Positions 1-9,702 of a stretch of DNA of 26,014 nucleotides are shown piece after piece. Both the position numbers and the translations under genes were made by a program. The stretch comes from Gnetum montanum (Eukaryota; Streptophyta; Gnetopsida; Gnetales; Gnetaceae), in NCBI GenBank assembly GCA_015680685.1, contig MNCI01011103.1, positions 73,718 to 99,731 of the forward strand. The letters are read 5' to 3'. A model generated the notes under the pieces. The model ran no database searches, had not been told where the DNA came from, and saw only the letters and a list, made by a program, of their open reading frames with translations. The first letter of the stretch is position 1. Each line of letters begins with the position of its first letter.

Positions 1-1480
1 AAACCTCCCTCTTGTGAATGGAAGGATCATTGTTGTACTCTTCTGTACTTTCTTATTTTCTTAATTCTCCTTCATCTTTTACTACTTGCTCAATCAATCT
101 TTGGATCTGATGAGCACTTAATATTGATAATCACCCTTGGGCATAGATGCTAGGGGTTCTCCTATCTTCAAATCAAAGCCCATCTACAATGTGACAAAGT
201 TGGTCTAGTTGAGAATAACAATGGCTAGGACATTTATGCAATAAGGAATAGTATCATCTTATGATGGTGTCCAAGGGTTCGTGTGTCCCTTGTTTCCATC
301 CTTGGATCTACCTTCTTAAGCTAAACACTTGGAAGTATATTTGATATTTGTCACTAAACATTTCAAGCATTGTACTTTATCATTTGATAGATGTCAATTC
401 TAAGGACTAGTACCAATACTCTACTTATTTAATGAGTGTCTTGCAAAACAACTTAAGATTCTACCACTCATTTTCTATATTTTTCATGACACATGCATCT
501 TGAAAAGCTTGGAGATGATTCTATAGATCGAAGTTATATCCCCCTTCGAACTGAAGGATATTGTTCATGTCTAGCCTCTTGATCCAAATATCCTTTATGT
601 GCCTTGTGGAAATTCTCACTACCTCTACAATGTTTAGCATACTCTGGGTAGAAAGTAAAGGCTCATCAAGGACATGATTCTAGTGCCTACAATGCCCTCT
701 ACTTCCCCTTATTTCATGGCAGTGGATCCCTATTGACTATTATTGACTACTCATGTCCCTGGTCTTGACTTGCCTAATGGTCCCTTTAATTATTTTGGTC
801 CCATCGGTTACCTCCATCATGGTCATGCCCCCTATGGTTGTGATCAAAGCTAGAAGAAGAAAATGATGATCATGAAGGTGAAGAGGAATGAAGACTAGCA
901 CCATAACAATGCCTACTACCCCCTCTTTAGTGATCATAGCCATGATCATGATCTTATTTCTTGTCTACATCCTTGCCCTGACTCTCCTCCTTGGATCCTC
1001 CTTTGTCATTAGATCCATTCTTGCTAGAACTAGGATTTTGAATTGTGGATTGCAGGTTTTGGTTTTGACCTCCTTCACTAAAGTCAAAAATAGGAATTTC
1101 ACTAAATAGAAAACCCCTAGAGAAGGATTCTCCACCATATTTTTAGTATGGCAAGAATGGGGAATCAATGAACCACTTTCCTTTCATAGATTCATAGCAT
1201 TATTCTAGCTGTTGATCCTTGAGAAATTGTGCCTCAGTGGGATGATAATCCTTGGTGTCACTATCTTGTATAATGTACTCAGCATGAAGTCCTTGGAGGC
1301 CCAAATGTACAAGAGTTTATTGGAAAATTGTAGGAATGAATCAATCAAGTGGCAACACGATGTTTCCCTCCATGTGATGCCACTACAGTTGTTCATCCTG
1401 GTGTAGGATAAAGGTGAAATTGGGTACATACTCATTAGGATGAGCATATACCAGTTTATAATATTGGGGCACCGATTGAT
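1..1480 (-). pseudogene. Decayed protein-coding frame, unknown family
   Basis: Read on the minus strand from about 1480 down, one frame stays recognisably coding for several hundred codons, with only scattered stops. Segments include YAHPNEYVPNF, DTKDYHPTEAQFLKDQQLE, KGKWFIDSPFLPY, a Ser/Asn/Gly/Lys-rich stretch (near 1000-1060), a His/Asp/Gly/Arg-rich stretch (near 800-940) and FYPEYAKHCRGSENFHKAH (near 600-660). Most stops sit where a Gln, Trp or Arg codon would decay by one transition. I recognise no family; the polar, Gly/Arg/His-rich middle would suit a nucleic-acid-binding gag-like protein, but no CCHC knuckle is visible. The frame may continue beyond the left edge. The short plus-strand ORFs here are shadows. 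Confidence 0.4.
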
Positions 1481-1484
1481 CTAT

Positions 1485-1988
1485 TTTTTTTAGACTTGGA
1501 TAGAAAATCACTCCTGTGAGAAGAAGACATTTTAGGTTAGAGAATAAAAATGTAGTGTACTTTCTAAAAATTTTTGTAGTTATTTTAAATTATGATATGA
1601 CTCTATGGTTCATTCCAATGATTTTAAATAATATTCACTAAATCCTGGATAGCACATGCAACAACTAAAAGGTCCCAGACAATGGTGCAAATGATGAGCG
1701 ACGAGGTACCCCTATGTCAAACTATACAAATCATAAGCGTTCATGCACAATCTATTCAAACTTCACAAACATTAAGTTCCTAATCATACTAGTTCAAAGA
1801 AGTGAAATCTAATTAGGATGATCATTGTCTTCTTAGTTCCAACATGAGTTACAACTGTATGGTTAAGTGCAACTAAGGTATATGATTTTTATCATTTTAT
1901 ATTTTATAAGTTTAATTGCCTAAAGAAAGAATGAAAGTTAGAGAAATTTAATATCTAATTAATCTACTACCTAGCTAGCCTAACAGAA
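1485..1988. other. No feature seen
   Basis: AT-rich intergenic-type sequence. No reading frame, LTR edge or repeat could be recognised on either strand. Confidence 0.5.
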
Positions 1989-2048
1989 GTACCCATTCCC
2001 ACTCTCCAAACACATCCTGTACCCATTCCCACTCTCCAAACACATCCT
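1989..2048. repeat. Perfect 30-bp tandem duplication
   Basis: Two identical 30-bp units (1989-2018 and 2019-2048), each starting GTACCCATTCCC and ending ACACATCCT. They are identical in an otherwise heavily decayed region, so the duplication is probably recent, or an assembly effect. Confidence 0.9.
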
Positions 2049-2231
2049 GAATGCATATAGCACTGCTGGATTACCAAATGTTAAGCATTTATAGATTACC
2101 AAGTGCTACATGTATGCTTGAAGTGGTTGTTCTTTTGTTCATTAACAATTGAAAATTAATTGCTTAATTAAAGTGCATGAATATTAAATGCATTAAAAGA
2201 AAAATTAATCTATTCTCAGTGCTACAAGGAT

Positions 2232-2300
2232 TATAAAAAGGGCTCATCTTTATTTTCATCACACTACTGTGCTTAGGTACATCAGTGCTTAAATAAAGAT
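2232..2300 (+). promoter_or_regulatory. Possible LTR-type core promoter and poly(A) signal
   Basis: TATAAAAAG at 2232-2240, followed about 55 bp later by an AATAAAG-like signal near 2294. The spacing resembles the U3/R part of a short plant LTR, but no LTR edge or partner copy was found. Weak evidence. Confidence 0.2.
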
Positions 2301-2544
2301 TTGTACACACTCAAACTCCTGCTATGGACACTTAGAAATATTCTAACTTTGGAATGGCTAAACTACAAGAACTTTGTTACTCTATGCAAAAACTAATGTC
2401 CAAATCATGTGACCAAGTGCTATATTTATAGGTCAGCATATACCCCACAATATCGGATATTCGACATCATATCTTGGGGTTTGACATTGGGTATCTGATA
2501 TTAAAGCACATCAAAACATGATTCATCACATTAGATAAAGACTT

Positions 2545-2830
2545 GTTGTTTCTTCTATTTTGGATAAACTATAGAAATGACATCTTAGATAGTTTAGTCA
2601 TATGAAAAGAAGATCAAATAATAAGCCTATTAAAAATGGTTTTTATTAGATAATTCTAGGAAAGCTACTAAAAGGAATATTAAAAAACATATGAGAAAAA
2701 AAATTGAAGAAATTACAAATAAGTGAAAATTCAACTCTACATAAAGGTAAATGGCAAGAAAAGAACTCATGCAGTCAACACTATTTTGTTGGGACAAGAA
2801 TAGGATGATGATGATAAGTCTTATATATTA
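2545..2830 (+). mobile_element. 3' end of an L1-type LINE (decayed)
   Basis: On the plus strand the translation near 2588-2640 reads R-stop-F-S-H-M-K-R-R followed by NNKPIKNG. This matches the RWFGHVxRR...P signature that follows the reverse transcriptase domain of plant L1-type LINEs, with TGG decayed to TAG. A basic Lys-rich stretch follows. The end, near 2745-2815 (WQ-K-ELMQSTLFCWDKNRMMM), matches the usual carboxy terminus, and the DNA closes in a GATGATGATGATAAG tail typical of these elements. Several stops are present and everything upstream is missing, as expected for a 5'-truncated insertion. Confidence 0.65.
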
Positions 2831-4149
2831 CAAATGTATGCTATAATCATATGCAATGTAACTTTGGTGTATTTGATGAATCTTTGTATTATAATTCAAC
2901 ATGGATTTTAAAGCTTGAAATTAATGTGTAGTTTCATGTCCTATTAGTGTTGTATTTAACTATTCATTATTTCAGTTATTTTAACTAGATTATATTATTC
3001 TGCATATTATTACCTTACATATTTCAAAATTTCAAAATTAATTTATGAATTAGCAAGATCTTTGTTTGTACAATCTCATAAAGAGCCTCTAGTTCTTATG
3101 GATCACATAGTCTTATCTTCTTCTTGCACGATGATGAATCCTAATTAAACTTCTCTATACCTTTTCTTTTTTATATTTCTTCTTATTTGTAGGCCACATA
3201 GCCAATGAGTTGTTGAATTTAGTGAGTTATTTATTCTCAAAATATTTCTTAAGCATTAATACCCAGGGTTTCCTAAGGTTTATTTTTTAGTCTATCTATA
3301 ATATGCCTTAGTTATTCCTTTTGTAAAACTTCATATGCATTAAACATCTATAAAGCAAAATATGTTACCTAGTTAATGTAACATCTAGACCCTCATGTAA
3401 ACCTTGTCTATCCCTAAATCTATTTTCTTATATTAAAAAATGTAATGCATGTCTTATAGTATTTCTTATTAACTAACTACAATATTTAACTCCAATTAAT
3501 AATTTATTATTGTTCAAAATATTTGGACTAATTTTTAGTTTTATTGAAGTCCTTTAGAAATGGTTTAAATTTTTTTAACTTACGCTATATATCCTATAAG
3601 GCATAAATATCATAAAAAGCTTATAGATTGTTTTGTCATTCTTAGTTATATACGCTTTCAAAACTTAATATATTATTCATATGTATTCTATTTATGAAAC
3701 TTTCTTTAATGTACTCTAGTAGAATGTAAACTATTTTCTTTATTTAAAGAATTCTTTTAGTTAATGACTATGGTTCTTTGTCACTAGTCTTAACCAAAGC
3801 ATTACTTGAGGCAGTTCTTTATTAATACCATTTAGCAAGTTGACTTCTATTATTCCTTCCATTGTAATGATGCCTTCTAATGAAGGCATTAGTGACATAT
3901 GAGGTCATGAATTCATCCAAATCACTAATTAAGAATTCATCAAATTTGAAAAATTTATCCTTCTTTCTTTTGTAGTTTAACTTATTATGAATATTAATCT
4001 TTTGTACTCATGGGCTTTATTCATCTTTTTTAAACTGACTATTTAATACTTCTCTTTCCTTCTAAGGTTATGATGAGAATATTTTGTAATGATCTTCTTA
4101 TATTCTTCAAATGCTAATAGGTAAAATCAAACATTTTGTATGAGATAAA
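2831..4149. other. AT-rich DNA, no gene seen
   Basis: Very AT-rich with stops in all frames. The only local structure noted is a small perfect inverted repeat: ATGCCTTC at 3870-3877 and GAAGGCAT at 3882-3889, with a 4-base loop. It is too short to assign a role. Confidence 0.5.
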
Positions 4150-4245
4150 GTCATACTCAATTAGAATTAATGAGTAAGATTCTTAACATGAAAATCCCAT
4201 GTTGTAAGTTTAATTCTTGTAAGCAACACTAAGGTATAGAGTAAA
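4150..4245 (+). mobile_element. tRNA-derived SINE, decayed copy 1
   Basis: The stretch AGTTTAATTCTTGTAAGCAA near 4207-4226, followed by CACTAAGGTATA, matches the B-box region and downstream segment of the copy at 6852-6950 when that copy is read on its minus strand. The 5' A-box half is strongly decayed here. Assigned mainly through similarity to the other three copies. Confidence 0.45.
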
Positions 4246-4599
4246 CAAATCCTATTAAAAAATTATAAAACTGCTTCGTCCCATAGATTTAAGAGGTTCT
4301 TAGTAAATGTAAGTAAAAATTTAGTTTCAAATATTACAACTCTTCTCTTACTCTTCTTTCTCTATCCTTCTACATCATAGCCATTAAAGATGTCACTCTT
4401 TATGGTGTTCAATTATGATACAAATCCCTACTAGAACTATCAAATTCAACTACCTAGTTTGGCATTGCAAGCAAGCTATAACTAACATATATTATGATTG
4501 GAAGCATCTACACAATGCTATTGACTATCTTATCAAAAACTAAGATAAGAAAATCATGTTATTGAAAGCATTTGGGTAATGCTATTCACTATGATACCT
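4246..4599. other. No feature seen
   Basis: AT-rich DNA between a SINE copy and the left edge of the decayed minus-strand ORF. Nothing recognisable. Confidence 0.4.
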
Positions 4600-6120
4600 T
4601 ATTTTGTTGATGATTCCATTATTAGCACTAATGTTGCCTCATCTTCTTTGTTGGGATCAACCTTGAACAAAATATTAGGCATTCCGTATTATCCATTTGC
4701 AATATCATAAAGAGTTTTCTTTCTTTGATCTTTCATACTTAATGCCTAACTTGGTCCTTTCCCTTATGAACCATCTAGGAGCAAGAGTTTTGGCCATTAC
4801 TTTTTGAGTGCACCTAAAAGATGAATAAAATTTGGCATTGTTGCTTTTTTTGGCATTTCCATGCCTCTTAAGTTTCTATTTAACATCTATTCAAGTTTTT
4901 CATTGCTACCCTTCTATGGTACCTAAGTTCTATTTTTCAAAGTGACCAACTACTAGTTCTTCAAGTCATCAACCTTAGCTTTCTCCTTGTCATCCTCTCT
5001 TTCTTGCTGAAACAAGGCCTCATGCCCCATCTCTGACCTTAATGTGTCCACTAAACCTCCTTGAACTAGAGCTATAACCTACAAAGAATGGTTTGGTTCT
5101 TGGCTTTTACCATTGTCAATGCACTCATCCATTGGGGTTCTTTGGGTAGCTCCAAAATCTTGGTTGGCCTTAAGCCTAGGTTGTTACCACTAGCACTTTT
5201 CATTACATTTCATACTCTACCTTTCAATTATCCCGCAATCTTGGATAGCTTGTCATCTTGATTCTACTTGTGCTCATCTGCCACTTTTCCAAAACCCTTC
5301 CATACACATGAGTTACCTCCTCTTGAATCTCCCATCATGTTCAATAATCATGCAAAACTTTGATCTTTTTTGTTGCTATTTTTTTTAATTATCTCGATCA
5401 CTATACTAGGGATCCTAGAAGGGGTGCATGGATCAATCATTAAAATTTTTCCAAAGATGTTAGTGATTGTTTGCAAAACCCCCTCCAACTAAAATTCAAT
5501 TAGGAATCTAGGAAGATACATCCACATAGCTAACCACCTCTTTGTTCGGATCTTATCATCAATATTCTTCTATAATGGTAAATGCCTAGAAACACATTTT
5601 TTGACTTACATGATAAGGTGACCAACCCTCTAGTCCATCTTCAACTCCATTACATTTATATCTTTCTCCTTTGCAAAAATAAGTAGCACCACATTCCCCC
5701 ACAGAAGACTAACATATACCATAATCCCTAACAAAGCCTTACCAACCCATGCCTAGAACTCCTAAAGTATAAGAATCCAATCATTTAAGGTGTTGACAAG
5801 TGTCCATTAGAAATATTGGCATTGTGCCTCAAGCATCTTTTCCAAGATAAAAACACTATGATTGTCCAAACTCTTGAAGCAGAGAAATCCTCTAACTATT
5901 TTCACCACTAGTGTTATTTGCTACATTGCCCAGTCTACCCTCCAAGTGCCCTGTAACCTTAGATAGACTATCATCTTGATTTTCCTTGTGTCCCTCTACT
6001 ACTCTACCAAAACCCTTCCACACCCTTGAGTTACCTCCTCTCATATCTTCCATCATGTTCAACACTCACTCAAAACTTTTATATTTTCTATTCCTATTTT
6101 TCCTTTGATTATCCTAATGT
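4600..6120 (-). pseudogene. Decayed gag/ORF1-like protein with DUF4283-like segment
   Basis: Read on the minus strand. At about 6050-5895 there is an open module beginning NMMEDMRGGNSRVWKGFGRV. A segment at about 5560-5400 reads RTKRWLAMWMYLPRFLIEF, stop, LEGVLQTITNIFGKI, LMIDP. That resembles the 'MWVRLPGLPxEFW...LxxIGNxLGKxxxxD' signature of the DUF4283 region found in plant LINE ORF1 and related gag-like proteins. At about 5345-5190 the first module recurs (NMMGDSRGGNSCVWKGFGKV), so it is present twice around the DUF4283-like part. Further left, coding-like remnants (SEMGHEALFQQEREDDKEK, then NILFKVDPNKEDEATLV near 4670-4620) lie in a shifted frame and look coiled-coil-like. Many stops make it non-functional. 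It lies just inside a minus-strand primer site and may belong to the same element. Confidence 0.45.
5183..5400 (-). repeat. Module repeat, copy 2 (reading leftwards)
   Basis: About 200 bp similar to 5905-6122 in the same orientation, roughly 720 bp away. Both contain a CAAAACCCTTCCA core, then a shared GAGTTACCTCCTCT block and a CCATCATGTTCAA block. On the minus strand both encode an NMM-x-D-x-RGGNS-x-VWKGFG module. Confidence 0.7.
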
Positions 6121-6122
6121 CA
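5905..6122 (-). repeat. Module repeat, copy 1 (reading leftwards)
   Basis: Partner of 5183-5400. This copy is open for 54 codons on the minus strand (from NMMEDM to GENS-stop), so it is better preserved than the other. Confidence 0.7.
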
Positions 6123-6287
6123 TTATGAATTCTGTATATTTTGACCTTTAAGACTTTCATCTCCTAGATTCTTTAACCCTATGAATCTTTAACTATCATC
6201 ACAACTTCTTATAAATCTTTCATAATCCATGATTCTTTCAAACCTTGTTTAGAGTTCAGGAACATCTTGGAATTTTCAAAACCTCAT

Positions 6288-6299
6288 TCTTTGATACCA
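6288..6299 (-). other. Copia-type primer binding site (tRNA-iMet)
   Basis: The minus strand reads TGGTATCAAAGA, 10 of 12 bases matching the plant initiator-tRNA-Met primer site TGGTATCAGAGC. It directly abuts the CA end (minus strand) of the LTR-like sequence to its right. Reverse transcription of an LTR element running leftwards would start here. Confidence 0.6.
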
Positions 6300-6800
6300 T
6301 GTCAAATTGAATTGATTACAAGGATAAAATATATTTCCCACCAACATCATTATTTAATTACATTACATTACTATAGGTTTACATTTTATTCTTCAATCAA
6401 ATGAATTAGGATATACTCCTTTACTTGCAACTCCAATCTTCTATATATGAGAGGGTAGTCCCATCATCTATAGGCTTCCTTCTTTCTTCTCAATTTTCCT
6501 TATTTACTTCTTTGTGTTCTTCCTCCATCAAGGTTTCGGTCCACCCACTCAACTCATTAGTGAGAAGCATGCACCATGTGACTATGGTCTTGTACAAAAC
6601 AAATTTTGATATCCCTATTCTATTTTTTTTCTGCAAAATATGGTTTTCATCATTATTGCCAAGATTCATCTTCCATTCTTCATATAGACATATCTCACTT
6701 TTACTAGCTACCTTGTAGCTTTGGCTTTTATCATCCAAATTTAATGTAAATATAATGTTTCCATCCTTCTTCATCAATAGTGAAACTAAAACTTTTACAT
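6300..6800 (-). mobile_element. LTR-like sequence of a leftward-running element
   Basis: The inner edge is set by the adjacent primer site; on the minus strand the sequence ends ...AATTTGACA at 6300. Reading the minus strand it shows a CATATATAG TATA-like box near 6447-6455 and a GAATAAAATG poly(A)-type signal near 6389-6398, in U3-R-U5 order. The outer edge is not resolved and no second copy was found. A 95-codon minus-strand ORF (6490-6777) lies in the presumptive U3 and is probably not a gene. Confidence 0.4.
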
Positions 6801-6851
6801 ACGTTCACCAAGACCCTTTGGATCTATCATAGTTTGAGAATTCCATTTCTT

Positions 6852-6950
6852 GATTTTTTTTTTTAATTTATAACTTAGTGTTGCTTAGTAGAATCAAACC
6901 TATGACTTGGGGTAAGCATGCTTAAACCCTTACCAGCAGGCTAATATTTA
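6852..6950 (-). mobile_element. tRNA-derived SINE, copy 2
   Basis: The minus strand reads TTAGCCTGCTGGTAAGGG, an A-box-like block, then about 30 bases later AGGTTTGATTCTACTAAG, a B-box-like block (GGTTCGATTCC with decay). It goes on into CAACACTAAGTTATAAA, shared with copy 1, and ends in an A-rich tail. No acceptor-stem pairing of a real tRNA is seen. Confidence 0.6.
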
Positions 6951-7439
6951 TCTTTGATTCATACTCATTTTTCCTAGGAGTGTTATACTTGCTCTTTAGA
7001 CCTGATTCAGTTATATGGATTTTTCTTTTCCATGTGTGTGATTTTCTTTTTTATGTCCTCTTTACAATATATCTCATCATCATCTTTGGCTTGTGACTGC
7101 CTTTCCCTTCCTTTCCTTTAGGCTCAATTCTTATATAACTTGGGTTGTAAGTCTTTTTACAAAGATTAGGGTTCTATCTATTTTCTCCTTATTGATCTTG
7201 AATGGTTGGAACCATTTGACTTGTAGAGATGTCTCTCTTTGTTTCAATTGCCTCCCTAAAAATACTGATTTTGAGCTTGGTTTTAAAATATTTTACTGTG
7301 TACTATTCAACATTACCATTGATGTATGGAGGTAAGGTTGCTGTGAAAATTAGGCGACATAGATGAAAGAATAACAATAACAATTAATGTTCATTATTAA
7401 CGATATGCAAAATGAAAAACATATGAGATAACGATAACA
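6951..7439. other. No feature seen
   Basis: T-rich DNA. The 80-codon plus-strand ORF at 7093-7335 has no recognisable domain and is not supported as a gene. Confidence 0.4.
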
Positions 7440-8000
7440 ATTGGATTCTCTGTCTGTTTTATGCGATTGTTATGTGAAATGGCTCATATGCATGGACCTG
7501 AACTAGATATTATAATTTTGAAAAGCAGAATAGCAGGTACAAAGGGGTATCAACCCCCACCACTCTATTTGATCAACTTTTAATGCTTCCATGAAACTTT
7601 ATCATCTTGGCGCCGTATTGATGACTTCATGGTTACAAAGTTATACACGTCGTGTACTGTTGTGTAAATTAGTGGTAGTTGTCTGTGTGTGAAATAAAAG
7701 TAGTTGTCTCTCTCTAACTCTTAGTCGGCAATTCGCTACATGTATGCTAGTTAAGAGTGTGGGCATTCCCCTTGCATACGACAGCTTACGCTTATCTGTT
7801 TAGCTTCCTTCCATTATTTTGGCCTCTAGGTACATTGCGTCTAGCCACTTATCCGTTATCTAAACGAGAAAGCCGCTACAAAATAATAATAATAATACTG
7901 TGCACCAGTTTGTGCGCCAGAGATTCATGATTCTGGATGAATTTTGACAAACTGCTCACGTTGGATTCTCCAGGAGCAGATACAGAAGCACATTAAATCC
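7440..8000 (+). other. Gene-like island: possible first exon with splice donor
   Basis: This stretch has a more even base composition and no recognisable transposon motif. It ends in CACAATGGGTAAGTATG (near 8002-8018), where an ATG start is followed at once by a near-perfect plant 5' splice site (G|GTAAGT). The layout, with a long untranslated leader, ATG and then an intron within a codon or two, occurs in some housekeeping plant genes. An (AAT)5 run lies near 7880-7897. No matching second exon was found, so the site may be chance or a relic. Confidence 0.25.
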
Positions 8001-8198
8001 ACAATGGGTAAGTATGTCATAATTTCCAATGAAATTTTGTCTGGATCTGTACATATACATTGAAATTGTAGCCTTGCCTTGTCTCATATTATTCTTGCCT
8101 TGTTTTCAATGTCTACATTGTGCATTAAAATCATACTTATCTTCTCGTGCTCTGAATCTTACCAGAAACTTCATTTCATTGTTAAGTGGCCAGCAAAC

Positions 8199-8745
8199 AA
8201 TCAAGATTCCTCAAGAGGAAGAGGAAGAGGTAGAGGAGATTGAGACAATAGGGATGATAGCAGACATTTCAAAGGGGATGGTGATAAATTTCAAGGCNGA
8301 TAGCAGACATTTCAAAGGGGATGGTGATAAATTTCAAGGCAAAGGTAGAGAACAAGTTGACAAATTTAAGATGAAATGTTTTAGATGTCATAAATACAGA
8401 CACTATCATTCTGAATGCTACACTAAACTACCCAATGACAAAGAAGAGAAATCAAATTTTGTAGAAGAGAAGGAGTCTAAGACTTTGTTGGCGGTGGTTC
8501 AAGCCAATCGAGAGTCTCAATCAGATATATGCTACGTGGATACTGGCTGCAACAACCATATGTGTGGATGTAAGTCTTCTTTTTCTCACTTAGATGAAAT
8601 TTTTCATTCTTTCGGTGATTGTTCTACTGTAAATGTATTGGGAAAGGGGGATATTAACATTAGAACCAAGAATGGTTTTGTAGAAACAATTTTCAATATT
8701 TTTTATGTTCCTAATTTGAAAAGAAATTTGTTAAGTGCTAGTTAA
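8199..8745 (+). pseudogene. Copia gag carboxy end and protease
   Basis: The Arg/Gly-rich run of gag is in a different frame from the open 238-codon ORF, which explains the odd run of Glu in that ORF. After 8299 the frames agree. CFRCHKYRHYHSEC at 8377-8418 is a CX2CX4HX4C zinc knuckle, with Arg in place of the usual Gly. CYVDTGCNNHMCG has the aspartic protease DTG at 8539-8547. The part ends with NLLSAS and a stop (8743-8745), where intact relatives go on in the same frame. A TGA near 8241 interrupts the Arg/Gly run in the correct frame. Codons 8029-8190 of the ORF are not gag. Confidence 0.8.
8256..8340. repeat. Identical 42-bp copies flanking a single N
   Basis: 8256-8297 and 8299-8340 are identical, beginning GATAGCAGACATTTC and ending AAATTTCAAGGC, with one N at 8298 between them. 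The pattern is what an unmerged contig overlap leaves. The 43 extra bases shift the frame by one, which accounts for the frame change inside gag. Confidence 0.95.
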
Positions 8746-9702
8746 TTACAAGAGAAGGGTTATGTAATAACCATTCATAAGGGTGCTCATGAAATTTATG
8801 ATCCTTCAAGAGGAGCTATTGCAGTTGTTCAAATGAGCTCCAATAGATTATTTCCATTGAGGATTAAAAATGCTCAATCTTGCTTGAAGGTTGAAGTAAA
8901 AGATTCAACATGGCTTTGGCATTTTCACTATGGCCAGTTGAACTTTGGAGGATTAAATATTTTGCAAGAAAAAAAAATGGTGACTAGTCTTCCTCAAATT
9001 ACAATTCCTTCCAAAGTCTGTGAAGAATGTCTTGTTGGTAAACAATATCATTCTCAATTCTTTCAAGAAAAATCATGGAGAGCAAAGAATGTCCTTGAGC
9101 TGGTTTGCTCCAACATTTGTTGGCCAATAAAACCATCTTCAAATGAAGGTAAGAGGTACTTGATCACCTTCATTGATGATTATACTCAAAAAAAAAGTTG
9201 GGTTTATTTTTTATAGGAAAACTTTGAAGCTTTTCATGCATTTAAAAGCTTCAAGGCACTTGTTGAGAATGAGTTTGGAAATATCATTAAGACTCTTTGT
9301 ATAGATCGTGAAGGAGAATATTGTTTAAAAGAGTTTGATGTTTTTTGTGAGAATCATGGCATTTACAGAGTGCTCACAGTCCCCTATACACCACAACAAA
9401 ATGGTGTATCAGAGAGAAAAACTAGATCCATCCTCAATATGGTGAGAAGTCTCTTGGCAAAAAGAAGTATTGCAAAGAGTTTCTAGTTAGAGTCTATGAA
9501 TTGGAGCATCCTTGTTTTAAACAAAAGTCCCACCTTTTTTGTTGTTCAAAACATGACTTTAGAAGAGGCTTGGAGTGGGAGGAAACTAGTAGTGGATCAC
9601 TTCAAAGTCTATGGTTCCATTGCCTATGCACATATCCTCGATGAGAAGAAGAAGAAGATGGAGGATAAGAGTGAAAAATGTGTTTTTTCTTGGCGTAAGT
9701 GA
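8746..9702 (+). pseudogene. Copia integrase (decayed)
   Basis: It continues in the protease frame. The amino-terminal zinc-binding region is at about 8911-9030: WLWHFHYGQLNFGGL then CEEC, with the second His of the usual GHLN replaced by Gln. The catalytic core shows IDREGEY (near 9304-9324) and QQNGVSERK (near 9400-9420), with 35 residues between the Asp and the Glu as in DD35E integrases. The first catalytic Asp, normally in a H-S/T-D-x-C-G-P context, is Asn at 9112-9114 (CSNICWP). FIDDYT is conserved at about 9169-9186. In-frame TAGs at 9214 and 9484 break it; the second replaces a Trp of the usual SFWAE. Catalytically dead. Confidence 0.8.

Noticed and set aside
3870-3889. 8-bp stem with 4-base loop as a terminator or RNA hairpin
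   Set aside because: Such short hairpins are expected by chance in this much DNA, and there is no transcript context.
6490-6777. 95-codon minus-strand ORF as a copia pre-integrase remnant
   Set aside because: Faint resemblance only (FTLNLDDK..., ILQKKNRIG), no HHCC residues, and it lies in the U3 of an LTR-like sequence.
7611-7620. TTGGCGCCGT as a gypsy primer site (tRNA-Asp type)
   Set aside because: Only about ten bases match and no LTR edge lies before it.
8029-8190. First 54 codons of the 238-codon ORF as the gag amino terminus
   Set aside because: The translation (Leu/Cys-rich, signal-like) has no gag similarity and lies in a frame that disagrees with the Arg/Gly run; gag similarity starts near 8190.
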